Positions 1 through 6,173 of a DNA stretch of 8,281 bases are shown piece by piece; the stretch's first letter is position 1; every line of letters starts with the position of its first letter. The DNA is taken from contig DWUW01000112.1 of assembly GCA_019120525.1 (NCBI GenBank), forward strand, positions 1 to 8,281, read 5' to 3'. The notes beneath the pieces were generated by a model. That model searched no databases. It was not told where the DNA came from and saw only the letters and a list, made by a program, of their open reading frames with translations. A program made the position numbers and the translations under genes. Origin of the DNA: Candidatus Eisenbergiella stercorigallinarum. GTDB taxonomy: Bacteria; Bacillota; Clostridia; Lachnospirales; Lachnospiraceae.

Positions 1-913
1 CAAGCAGAGCGTTTCTCTTGATGGCGTTGTAGATGTCGGGCTCGGAATCCTTGTCCAGGTCGATAACCTTCGCGTAGCAGCCACCCTCGAAGTTGAACAC
101 GCCGTTGTCGTCCCAGCCGTGCTCGTCGTCACCAATCAGCAGACGCTTGGGATCGGTGGAAAGGGTGGTCTTGCCGGTTCCGGAAAGTCCGAAGAAGATG
201 GCGGTGTTCTCGCCGTTCATATCGGTGTTCGCGGAGCAGTGCATGGAGGCGATACCCTTCAGAGGCAGATAGTAGTTCATCATGGAGAACATACCCTTCT
301 TCATCTCTCCGCCATACCAGGTGTTCAGGATAACCTGCTCGCGGCTGGTGATGTTGAAGACAACTGCCGTCTCGGAGTTCAGTCCCAGCTCCTTGTAGTT
401 CTCAACCTTCGCCTTGGAAGCGTTGTAAACAACGAAGTCAGGCTCAAAATTCGCAAGCTCTTCCTCGGAAGGCTGGATGAACATGTTCTTTACGAAATGT
501 GCCTGCCAGGCCACTTCCATGATGAAACGGATCGCCATGCGGGTGTCCTTGTTGGCGCCGCAGAAAGCGTCCACAACATACAGCTTCTTGTTGGAGAGCT
601 CCTTCAGGGCGATATCCTTTACCACCTTCCAGGTCTCTTCGGAAGCGGGATGGTTGTCGTTCTTGTACTCGTCGGAGGTCCACCATACGGTGTCCTTGGA
701 GTTCTCATCCATAACGATGAATTTGTCTTTGGGGGAACGTCCCGTATAGATACCGGTCATAACGTTCACTGCTCCCAGCTCGCTGACCTGTCCTTTTTCA
801 TATCCCTCAAGACCGGGCTTGGTTTCTTCTTCAAACAGCATCTCGTAGGAAGGATTATGAACCACTTCCACGGTTCCGGTGATGCCATACCTGCTTAAAT
901 CGATCGCTGCCAT
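1..913 (-). CDS. pckA: Phosphoenolpyruvate carboxykinase (ATP), N-terminal part, cut by window edge
   Basis: Cytosolic enzyme interconverting oxaloacetate + ATP and PEP + CO2 + ADP. In gut anaerobes it often runs in the carboxylating, ATP-forming direction. The frame starts at ATG 911-913 (MAAIDLSRYGITG) and stays open to base 1, giving about 304 residues of a family usually near 530. Visible motifs: TGRSPKDKF at about residues 57-65, which includes the substrate-binding Arg of the family; the P-loop GLSGTGKTT at 242-250; and DDEHGWDDNGVFNFEGGCYAK at about 262-282, covering the metal/nucleotide-binding Asp region. These mark the ATP-dependent rather than the GTP-dependent class. A purine-rich GAGAGG at 925-930 lies 11 bases upstream of the start, with a weaker GAGG closer in. 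A consensus-like promoter at 994-1021 and a hairpin-bearing leader precede it, so it is probably transcribed independently of the beta-galactosidase gene upstream. Nothing looks broken in the visible part; the C-terminal lid region is not in view. Confidence 0.97.
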   Translation of the reverse strand, partial: MAAIDLSRYGITGTVEVVHNPSYEMLFEEETKPGLEGYEKGQVSELGAVNVMTGIYTGRSPKDKFIVMDENSKDTVWWTSDEYKNDNHPASEETWKVVKDIALKELSNKKLYVVDAFCGANKDTRMAIRFIMEVAWQAHFVKNMFIQPSEEELANFEPDFVVYNASKAKVENYKELGLNSETAVVFNITSREQVILNTWYGGEMKKGMFSMMNYYLPLKGIASMHCSANTDMNGENTAIFFGLSGTGKTTLSTDPKRLLIGDDEHGWDDNGVFNFEGGCYAKVIDLDKDSEPDIYNAIKRNALL

Positions 914-951
914 CTTGCCTCATACCTCTCTTCTTAAAAATTTTGTGTTAT

Positions 952-981
952 GGAAAAAGCGGAAATTCCCGCATTTTTTCC
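952..981 (-). promoter_or_regulatory. Terminator-like hairpin in the pckA leader
   Basis: On the minus strand GGAAAAAA (981-974) and then GCGG (972-969) pair with CCGC (962-959) and TTTTTCC (958-952), around a six-base GAATTT centre. A short GC stem followed directly by five T and preceded by an A-tract is the form of a bidirectional intrinsic terminator. It lies inside the predicted 5' leader of pckA, starting only a few bases after the likely transcription start. It could be an attenuator or a 5' stabilising stem-loop; it could also stop plus-strand transcripts. No alternative antiterminator pairing was obvious. Confidence 0.45.
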
Positions 982-993
982 CTGTCCATACTA

Positions 994-1021
994 ATTATAC
1001 ATAATAACTCAATTAAATCAA
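994..1021 (-). promoter_or_regulatory. Predicted sigma-A-type promoter of pckA
   Basis: Read on the minus strand, TTGATT (1016-1021) and a perfect TATAAT (994-999) are separated by 16 bases in a very AT-rich stretch. The start of transcription would fall near 987, giving a leader of about 74 bases before the pckA ATG. The spacer is one base short of the ideal 17, but both hexamers are good. Confidence 0.65.
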
Positions 1022-1146
1022 TAAAATAAAGCTAAATTTTTTGTCAGATGCAGAATGCGGCGTACTTTTCCCGGGATTAGGAAATACTGCGGTTGATTCC
1101 TTTTCCCATATCAGCCCCCTGTTTGATACCCGACAGGATGCTCCGA

Positions 1147-1372
1147 TACGGTTCAAAATGAGAATCTGCATTGTACAACCGTACAAAAAGTACGGTTCAG
1201 AATAGCATTTTCCGGAATTGGATCCGTAAAAAATGAATTTTTGTACGGTTAAAAAGCTATTTCTTCATTTTTCAACCGTATATGAGCGAAAAAGTTCTAT
1301 GGAAGACTCTGCGGAGTCCTTCCGTCCCTGTACAATTGAAAAACGGAAAAAGGAATCGGCCTCAATACGGAA
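1147..1372. repeat. Cluster of alternating TACGGTT / AACCGTA half-sites with a nested hairpin
   Basis: Exact or near copies of one heptamer occur in alternating orientation: TACGGTT 1147-1153, AACCGTAC 1177-1184, GTACGGTT 1190-1197, ATCCGTA 1222-1228 (one mismatch), GTACGGTT 1243-1250 and AACCGTA 1274-1280. Degenerate copies follow: TACAATT 1331-1337 and TACGGAA 1366-1372. The pair at 1177-1197 is a perfect 8-bp palindrome around AAAAA. TTTTTCAACCGTA (1268-1280) also partly pairs with TACAATTGAAAAA (1331-1343), enclosing a strong inner hairpin: GGAAGACTC (1301-1309), loop TGCG, GAGTCCTTCC (1314-1323). The regular geometry fits either a dispersed palindromic repeat (MITE/REP-like) or an operator cluster. 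I cannot tell which from a single copy. Confidence 0.55.
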
Positions 1373-1464
1373 CAGATTCGTGTATTTTTCAGCGGATTTT
1401 GATGAAATGATTACATTAAAATGCACGAATATTTTTACTTTTATAACACCATATAACACGAAAC

Positions 1465-1504
1465 GGGCCTGAAGCGCATTCCCGCAGGCACACGCTCCAG
1501 GCTC
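1465..1504 (-). terminator. Probable terminator of the lacI-GH42 operon
   Basis: On the minus strand GAGCCTGGAGCG (1504-1493) pairs with CGCTTCAGGCCC (1476-1465) at 11 of 12 positions, counting one G-U, around a 16-base loop. GTTTCGTGTTAT follows, which is only moderately T-rich. It lies about 80 bases beyond the GH42 stop, in the right place to end that operon. The imperfect T-tract and large loop keep the confidence moderate. Confidence 0.5.
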
Positions 1505-1585
1505 ATTTATTGCCGGACCCGGCTTTTCCCAAAATCCGCTTTCCCGTCATCCGGCGCTTCTCTTTTTCACTGGATTCAGCCTGTT

Positions 1586-3691
1586 TTACGAAATCCGGTA
1601 CACCTTCACTCCGAATTTTTCCACGACCACGGTTCCTTCCTCTGTTTCTCCGCAGGTCAGCTCCCGCATGGGCCGCTTCAGCGCGATCTGCGCGGGCTCA
1701 TGCTGATAGTTGAGCACGAACAGCCAGGCCGCGTCCTCTCCGGCGGCCTCGCCCGCGGCTGCCGCGCCGCCTGCGGCTCCGTTTTCCATCACCGGCTTTC
1801 TTCTCACCGCGATCTCACAGCCTTCCGGCACATCGAGCAGCTCCGCATAAGGCTGTGCCGCTCCAAGTCTTCTCAGGAAAGCCTTCGCGGCCTCCAGGCT
1901 GAACGCGCCGCCGAAATAGTATGCCTCTCCCTTTCCGAAGCGGTTGCGGATCAGGGCGGGTTCTCCCGCGTAATAGCTGTTTTCAAAGGCAGCGAGCACC
2001 TCGGCGTTTTCCCCGACGGGCGCGAGGATATCGTTGAATACGGCGGCTTCGATCCTTTCGCCGTCCCAGCCCGCGTAAACCTTTCCCTCGTCCGGAGCGA
2101 CAAAGCTGTATTCCGGGATATCCGTTCCGATAAGCTCCGCCGCCAGGCCCGGCAGATAATCCATGACGCATCTGCCGTTTATATCCTTATAGCCGGTCCG
2201 GCAGCCCATCACCAGCTTCCCGCCTTCCCGGACGTAGGCTTCCAGAAGGGCCATGCGCTCCTTCGTCAGGATCACCGCGTGGGGATAGAAGAGCACTTCA
2301 TATTTCCGCAGTTCGGAAAGGTCGGTGCACTCTGTCAGATAGACAAAATCCATCGGCGTATGGGTCAACTGCGCGGCGGCGAACAGATTTTTCAGGCTCT
2401 CCCGGTCCACCCTTTCATGCCATTTATCCAACTGGGCGTCCCAGATGTTGTCGTAATCCTTCAGGATACCGACCTTTGCTTCGTAAACGCTTCCGGCGAC
2501 CTCCTGCAGCCCTTCCAGCTTCTTATGAATGTCCCGAAGCTCCCGGAGCCGCCGGTTCTCCCTGCCGGAATAGTCCAGGATCCCGTGCCAGTAGATTTCC
2601 GTACCCACCGTACAGGTGCGCCAGCGGAAGTAGCTCACATAATCCGCGCCGTGGGCGATGGACTGCATGGTCCAGAGCGTCATCTGGCCGGGCCTGGGCG
2701 TGGGCGCTTCCATACGGGTGTTCCAGCCGTTCGCGCCGGACTGCTGCTCCATGATGCCGAAGTTGGGGGAAATGGCTCTGGTTTCCGTCAGGTTCCGGCT
2801 CCATTTCCGGTCCTTCAGCAGATCCTTTTCACTGTAATCGTCCAGGCAGTAGGCAAAATTCGGATAGGAATCGTAGGTGATGAAATCCAGGCTTTCCTCT
2901 GTCATACGATGGTTGTCCAGGTTTCCGAACAGGCCGTTGGTGGTGATGAAATCATCCGGCTTTTTGTACTTCCGGATGATGTCGGCCTGCAGTCCGGCGA
3001 ACCGGCAGGCGCTGTCGGAAATAAAACGCAGATAATCCAGCACCCGGTGGGGATTGGTGGAATTGCTGATGGTGGTCTGCGGCACATACACCTCGCTCCA
3101 GGCGGTATAGGTCTGGTTCCAGAACACCGTGCCCCAGGCCTCGTTCAGCGCCTCGATGGTGCCATATTTTTTCTTCAGAAATTCCCGGAAGGCGGCCGTA
3201 TCGCTGTCCGAATAAAATTCCGAGGTCTCGCAGTTTAACTCGTTGTCGATCTGCCAGCCGATCACGCAGGGGCGGGGGCCGTAATGGGACGCGGACTTTT
3301 CCGTGATGTTCGCCGCGAAGCGCTGATAGATGGGGGAATTATAGTTATAATGCCTTCTCGACCCGTGCCGGTACAGGGTTCCGTCCATCCTCGCGTTCAG
3401 GATCTCCGGATATTCCTCCGCAAGCCAGGCGGGCGGCGTGGCCGTGGGCGTGCAGAAGATCACCTTCATGGGCGTCTCCTCCACCACATCCAGGAAGGAG
3501 TCAAAAAATTCGTAGGTGTACTCCCCCTCCCTGGGTTCGATCTTGTTCCAGGCAAATTCCGCGATGCGGATGACCCGGATGCCCGCCTCCAGCATCCTGT
3601 CCAGATCCTCCCTCCACAGGCTCCTGTCCCAGTGCTCGGGATAATAACAGGTTCCCAGCGTCAGGCTGTTTCCATTGATGATCTCTCTCAT
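1586..3691 (-). CDS. GH42 beta-galactosidase
   Basis: Predicted cytosolic glycoside hydrolase removing terminal beta-linked galactose from lactose, galacto-oligosaccharides or plant galactan fragments. The product is 701 aa, within the GH42 size range, with no signal peptide. The N-terminal (beta/alpha)8 barrel spans about residues 10-390. It contains GTCYYPEHW near the start, the acid/base Glu in GWQIDNEL (E151), and the nucleophile Glu in FGIMEQQSG (E315), at the spacing typical of the family. A trimerisation-type domain (about 400-600) and a small C-terminal beta domain follow. The ATG at 3689-3691 has AAGGAG (3699-3704) seven bases upstream. The gene lies 60 bases downstream of a lacI-family gene with no terminator between them, so they probably form one operon. 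An Ala/Gly-rich insertion occurs at residues 636-655. Exact substrate preference cannot be read from the sequence. Confidence 0.95.
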   Translation of the reverse strand: MREIINGNSLTLGTCYYPEHWDRSLWREDLDRMLEAGIRVIRIAEFAWNKIEPREGEYTYEFFDSFLDVVEETPMKVIFCTPTATPPAWLAEEYPEILNARMDGTLYRHGSRRHYNYNSPIYQRFAANITEKSASHYGPRPCVIGWQIDNELNCETSEFYSDSDTAAFREFLKKKYGTIEALNEAWGTVFWNQTYTAWSEVYVPQTTISNSTNPHRVLDYLRFISDSACRFAGLQADIIRKYKKPDDFITTNGLFGNLDNHRMTEESLDFITYDSYPNFAYCLDDYSEKDLLKDRKWSRNLTETRAISPNFGIMEQQSGANGWNTRMEAPTPRPGQMTLWTMQSIAHGADYVSYFRWRTCTVGTEIYWHGILDYSGRENRRLRELRDIHKKLEGLQEVAGSVYEAKVGILKDYDNIWDAQLDKWHERVDRESLKNLFAAAQLTHTPMDFVYLTECTDLSELRKYEVLFYPHAVILTKERMALLEAYVREGGKLVMGCRTGYKDINGRCVMDYLPGLAAELIGTDIPEYSFVAPDEGKVYAGWDGERIEAAVFNDILAPVGENAEVLAAFENSYYAGEPALIRNRFGKGEAYYFGGAFSLEAAKAFLRRLGAAQPYAELLDVPEGCEIAVRRKPVMENGAAGGAAAAGEAAGEDAAWLFVLNYQHEPAQIALKRPMRELTCGETEEGTVVVEKFGVKVYRIS

Positions 3692-3751
3692 GTTCGCTCT
3701 CCTTCTTTTTTTAATTCAGGCAGTTCCGTTCCAGACGCCTCCGCGTTCCTT

Positions 3752-4885
3752 TTACCTCTTCCGGAAGGCCGCCGCGCGGGACAGCACGCTCTCTCCCTCC
3801 ATCAGGCGAAACCCTGTATGGGTTATGTGTCTGACCTTTTTCCCCTCGATCAGGTCCAGAAGGACACGCACGCACATGGCCCCCTGCTCCTGCGGGAAAA
3901 GGGAGATGGTGGTAAGTAACGGGGACACATATTTTCTCGCGTCGATCCCGTCGATGCCCATGACGGAAATCTCCTCCGGCACCCGGAGCCCCTTCTCCTG
4001 AAAGCCCCGGATCAGGCCCAGGGAAAATTCATCGTTGAAGCCGACGACGGCGGTGGCATCCAGCTTCCTTTCCAGAAAAAGCCGGGCCGCCAGCTTTCCC
4101 TTTCCGAAATAATCCTCGTTCACCAGGTTGATGTCTTCCTCCACCTCTTCCCGGAAGGATAAAAGCCTCGGATCCTCTGCCAGCCTGGGATCCTTCCTGG
4201 AAACGGCGATCACCCGGTCCCTTGCGTTTTTCATCCCGCGCTCATACATCCGGGCGAGGAAGGCCGCGGTACGCACATTTCCGCCGTCCGCCGGGTAGGG
4301 CGTCCCGAAGGCGACCCTTACGTGTCCGCGCTTTTCCAGCCAGTCCAGCGCCGCTTCCATCACCCGGTAGGTATCCACCTCCACCAGCGGCGCGGTCTGC
4401 CTCCCGGCCTGCCCGCCCGTTTTTGGGGAACGCTTCCCCACTCCGGCCACCTCTCCATAGGCGGCGCTCACCACGGGCAGATGGTAGTTTTTTCCGTAAT
4501 TTTTCAGATAATAGGCAGCGATCACCTCGTCCTGCATGATGATCCCGTCCACCAGCGTATTTCTGATATCGGAAAATTCCACCTTCCCGTTGAACAACAC
4601 CTGATATCCCCGTTTTGCCGCCTCGTCCAGCATCCCTTTATAGAGCTGGATGTTAAAGGCGTTGTCCACATTTTTGCAGTAAAACAGGATCTGCTTCGTC
4701 CGTCTCTTCTGCAGGGAAATGGCCACCGGATTCGGCGCGTAGTCCAGCTCCTCCGCGATCTTCAGGATCCGTTCCTTCTTCTCTTTCGCCACGTAGCCGC
4801 TGTTGTTTAACGCCCTGGAGACCACGGAAACGGAGGTTCCCGCCCGCCTGGCGATATCCAGGCGCGTCGCCGTTTTCTTTTCCAT
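3752..4885 (-). CDS. LacI-family transcriptional regulator
   Basis: DNA-binding repressor or activator of the LacI/GalR family, probably controlling itself and the adjacent GH42 gene in response to a galactoside or galactose. The 377-aa product has the N-terminal LacI helix-turn-helix (TRLDIARRAGTSVSVVSRAL, about residues 7-26) and the hinge region YAPNPVAISL (49-58). A periplasmic-binding-protein-like sensor domain follows, ending in VVGFNDEFSLGLIRGFQEKGLRVPEEISVMGIDG. Start choice: the frame extends upstream to 4969, but ATG 4883-4885 directly precedes the HTH and has AAGGAG (4895-4900) nine bases away. The longer version would run through the promoter and operator. An unusual segment, about residues 146-167 (GKRSPKTGGQAGR and flanks), sits where most relatives pass straight from the first lobe into the VEVD strand. 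The effector is not predictable from the sequence. Confidence 0.93.
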   Translation of the reverse strand: MEKKTATRLDIARRAGTSVSVVSRALNNSGYVAKEKKERILKIAEELDYAPNPVAISLQKRRTKQILFYCKNVDNAFNIQLYKGMLDEAAKRGYQVLFNGKVEFSDIRNTLVDGIIMQDEVIAAYYLKNYGKNYHLPVVSAAYGEVAGVGKRSPKTGGQAGRQTAPLVEVDTYRVMEAALDWLEKRGHVRVAFGTPYPADGGNVRTAAFLARMYERGMKNARDRVIAVSRKDPRLAEDPRLLSFREEVEEDINLVNEDYFGKGKLAARLFLERKLDATAVVGFNDEFSLGLIRGFQEKGLRVPEEISVMGIDGIDARKYVSPLLTTISLFPQEQGAMCVRVLLDLIEGKKVRHITHTGFRLMEGESVLSRAAAFRKR

Positions 4886-4911
4886 CGGTTTTCGCTCCTT
4901 CCGACATATCC

Positions 4912-4940
4912 ATTCTATGTGACTGCGCCGTACCGCGCAA
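4912..4940 (-). promoter_or_regulatory. Predicted promoter of the lacI-GH42 operon
   Basis: On the minus strand TTGCGC (4935-4940) and TAGAAT (4912-4917) are 17 bases apart, predicting a start near 4905 and a short leader of about 20 bases. The hexamers are moderate matches. A weaker alternative -10 (CATATA) lies closer to the palindrome at 4951-4968, so the exact promoter is uncertain. Confidence 0.4.
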
Positions 4941-4950
4941 TCCGCATATA

Positions 4951-4968
4951 TGTGGTCACGCGTCCACA
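4951..4968. promoter_or_regulatory. LacI-type operator palindrome
   Basis: TGTGGTCACGCGTCCACA is an 18-base inverted repeat, symmetric at 14 of 18 positions, with perfect TGTGG/CCACA arms and a central CG. LacI/GalR proteins typically recognise this architecture, in which the hinge helices insert at a central CG step. It lies 65 bases upstream of the regulator's ATG, which supports autoregulation of the regulator and control of the GH42 gene. Confidence 0.6.
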
Positions 4969-4970
4969 TT

Positions 4971-5028
4971 CAGGGAACAGAGAAGGACCGACGCAGCATC
5001 TGCCGCGCCGGTCCCTCTCTGTTCCCTG
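4971..5028 (-). terminator. Large 20-bp hairpin downstream of fba
   Basis: CAGGGAACAGAGAAGGACCG (4971-4990) is complementary to 5009-5028 at 19 of 20 positions. In the minus-strand transcript the exception becomes a G-U pair. The 18-base loop holds a further GCAG-CAT-CTGC mini-stem. It lies in the fba-lacI gap, ending just before the operator. No run of T follows it on the minus strand, so it is not a canonical intrinsic terminator. Termination, 3'-end protection or a processing role are all possible. Confidence 0.4.
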
Positions 5029-5038
5029 TTATTTCAGG

Positions 5039-5074
5039 AAGGGACTGTCCGGCCGCGTGACCGGCCCGTCCCTT
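5039..5074 (-). terminator. Second hairpin directly after the fba stop
   Basis: AAGGGAC (5039-5045) pairs with GTCCCTT (5068-5074), and an inner CCGG/CCGG pairing extends the stem past two mismatches. It begins 14 bases after the fba stop codon. TTCAGGAAG is repeated directly on both sides (5033-5041 and 5073-5081). It is probably part of the fba 3' end together with the larger hairpin beyond it. No strong T-tract follows. Confidence 0.4.
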
Positions 5075-5088
5075 CAGGAAGTCATTTC

Positions 5089-5952
5089 TCAGGCCTTGCC
5101 GATGGAACCGAACATTTCCATCTTCTCCTTAACGGTATCCTTGATCGCCTGGGCTCCGGGAGCCAGAATCTTACGGGGATCATAGCCCTTGCCCTGCAGA
5201 TCCTTGCCCTCTTCGATATACTTTCTGGTAGCAGCCGCGAAAGCGAGCTGGCACTCGGTATTCACGTTGATCTTGGAAACGCCGAGGGAGATCGCCTTCT
5301 TGATCATGTCAGCCGGGATTCCGGTACCGCCGTGAAGAACCAGCGGAAGATCTCCGGTAAGCTGCTGGATGGCATCCAGGGTCTCGAAGGAAAGTCCCTT
5401 CCAGTTTGCGGGATATTTGCCATGGATGTTGCCGATGCCTGCCGCCAAGAAATCAACGCCCAGGTCAGCTACCATCTTGCACTCCTTGGGATCCGCGCAC
5501 TCGCCCATTCCGACTACGCCGTCTTCCTCGCCGCCGATGGCTCCAACCTCAGCCTCGATGGAAAGTCCCTTTTCATGGGCAGCCGCAACCAGCTCCTTGG
5601 TCTTCTCAACGTTCTCTTCGATCGGATAGTGGGATCCGTCGAACATGATGGAAGAAAATCCGGCTTCGATACACTTGTAGCAGGCGTCATATCCGCCGTG
5701 GTCCAGATGCAGGGCAACCGGAACGGTGATGTTCAGCTCTTCCAGCATTCCGTTTACCATTCCTACAACGGTCTTATAGCCGCCCATGTACTTTCCTGCG
5801 CCCTCGGAAACGCCGAGGATAACGGGAGAATTCAGCTCCTGAGCCGTCTGAAGGATGGACTTCGTCCACTCCAGGTTGTTGATGTTGAACTGGCCAACCG
5901 CATAATGGCCGGCTTTCGCCTTGTCGAGCATTTCTTTTGCAGATACTAACAT
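5089..5952 (-). CDS. fba: Class II fructose-1,6-bisphosphate aldolase
   Basis: Zinc-dependent cytosolic enzyme splitting fructose-1,6-bisphosphate into DHAP and glyceraldehyde-3-phosphate, and the reverse reaction. The 287-aa product matches the usual class II length. Diagnostic residues are present: HLDHGG with catalytic Asp84 and zinc ligand His85; SIEAEVGAIGGEEDGV (131-146), the conserved Glu/loop region; GNIHGKYP with zinc ligand His177; LHGGTGI with zinc ligand His207; and INVNTECQ near 228-234, the phosphate-binding region. Start choice: the frame runs upstream to 6267, but ATG 5950-5952 gives the standard MLVSAKEML start with AGGAGG (5957-5962) four bases away. The extra upstream codons would cover the promoter. 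The gene appears monocistronic, with its own promoter near 6109-6137 and hairpins after the stop. Closely related tagatose-bisphosphate aldolases share these motifs, but the glycolytic role is more likely. Confidence 0.95.
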   Translation of the reverse strand: MLVSAKEMLDKAKAGHYAVGQFNINNLEWTKSILQTAQELNSPVILGVSEGAGKYMGGYKTVVGMVNGMLEELNITVPVALHLDHGGYDACYKCIEAGFSSIMFDGSHYPIEENVEKTKELVAAAHEKGLSIEAEVGAIGGEEDGVVGMGECADPKECKMVADLGVDFLAAGIGNIHGKYPANWKGLSFETLDAIQQLTGDLPLVLHGGTGIPADMIKKAISLGVSKINVNTECQLAFAAATRKYIEEGKDLQGKGYDPRKILAPGAQAIKDTVKEKMEMFGSIGKA

Positions 5953-6102
5953 AGTTCCTCCTGTTCCGCCGCATAAGCGGCTTTCAATCCGGCGAAGCGC
6001 GCTCCGCCTTTCTTTCCGGAAATCCGGATGCCGCGGCAGATGTCCGATCCGGCACAGGCTATGCCGATCCGACGTGCTGACGCAGGGATCAAACCTTTTT
6101 CC
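5953..6102 (-). promoter_or_regulatory. Long structured 5' leader of fba
   Basis: About 150 bases lie between the predicted transcription start and the fba ATG. The leader contains a perfect GCCGC-TTAT-GCGGC hairpin (5968-5981) five bases upstream of the AGGAGG. It also has a near-palindromic GGCGGAGCGCGCTTCGCC around 5992-6009, a CCGGATTTCCGG stem, and CGGATCGG repeated twice around 6040-6073. I do not recognise it as a known riboswitch class. Structure this close to the ribosome binding site could affect translation. Confidence 0.4.
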
Positions 6103-6108
6103 GATGCT

Positions 6109-6142
6109 ATTATACCCCATATTCGCGCAAAAGAAAATATGG
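6109..6142 (-). promoter_or_regulatory. fba promoter with overlapping inverted repeat
   Basis: A perfect TATAAT (6109-6114 on the minus strand) is preceded 17 bases upstream by a weak -35, TTTTCT (6132-6137). A 7-bp inverted repeat, CCATATT (6117-6123) and AATATGG (6136-6142) with a 12-base gap, spans the spacer and -35. This is a plausible operator for an unknown regulator. The strong -10 with a poor -35 fits a regulated promoter. Confidence 0.5.
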
Positions 6143-6173
6143 AAAGTTAATCTTTTCAAAATCCGATCTCCGG

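Larger units (their letters stand above)
1022..1585. other. Long AT-rich non-coding region between the beta-galactosidase gene and the pckA promoter
   Basis: This stretch has no convincing gene. Small open frames on both strands (1233-1472 plus, 1265-1459 minus) cover the same bases, lack recognisable domains, and coincide with inverted repeats. Content from right to left: a terminator-like stem at 1465-1504; a small GCCGG/CCGGC palindrome at 1512-1523, followed by TTTT on the plus strand; the repeat-rich block 1147-1372 described separately; and unstructured sequence from 1022 to about 1140. Base composition is distinctly more AT-rich than the flanking genes, so this may be an inserted or dispersed intergenic element. 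Confidence 0.6.

Noticed and set aside
119..898. 259-aa open frame on the plus strand
   Set aside because: It is antisense to pckA, whose P-loop and substrate motifs are unmistakable on the minus strand.
1301..1323. Stem GGAAGACTC/GAGTCCTTCC considered as a terminator
   Set aside because: The nearest T-run on the minus strand is seven bases beyond the stem and it lies some 260 bases past the GH42 stop, beyond a better placed terminator candidate. It fits better as part of the repeat block.
1233..1472. Small open frames on both strands (79 aa plus, 64 aa minus)
   Set aside because: They overlap each other and cover inverted repeats. No convincing ribosome binding site or domain was seen. They are better explained as reading through a repeat element.
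1512..1523. GCCGGACCCGGC palindrome followed by TTTT on the plus strand as a terminator
   Set aside because: The stem is only 4-5 bp and there is no plus-strand gene upstream to terminate.
1700..3238. 512-aa open frame on the plus strand
   Set aside because: It is antisense to the GH42 gene, which has clear catalytic motifs. The predicted protein has no recognisable domain and its openness follows from the codon bias of the real gene.
4951..4968. Catabolite-responsive element (cre) for CcpA
   Set aside because: The palindrome has a central CG, but its TGTGG/CCACA arms do not fit the cre pattern TGWNANCGNTNWCA. The adjacent LacI-family gene explains it better.
4886..4969. 28-residue N-terminal extension of the LacI-family protein
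   Set aside because: It starts inside the operator palindrome and runs through the promoter. The HTH begins right after the internal ATG, which has a good ribosome binding site.
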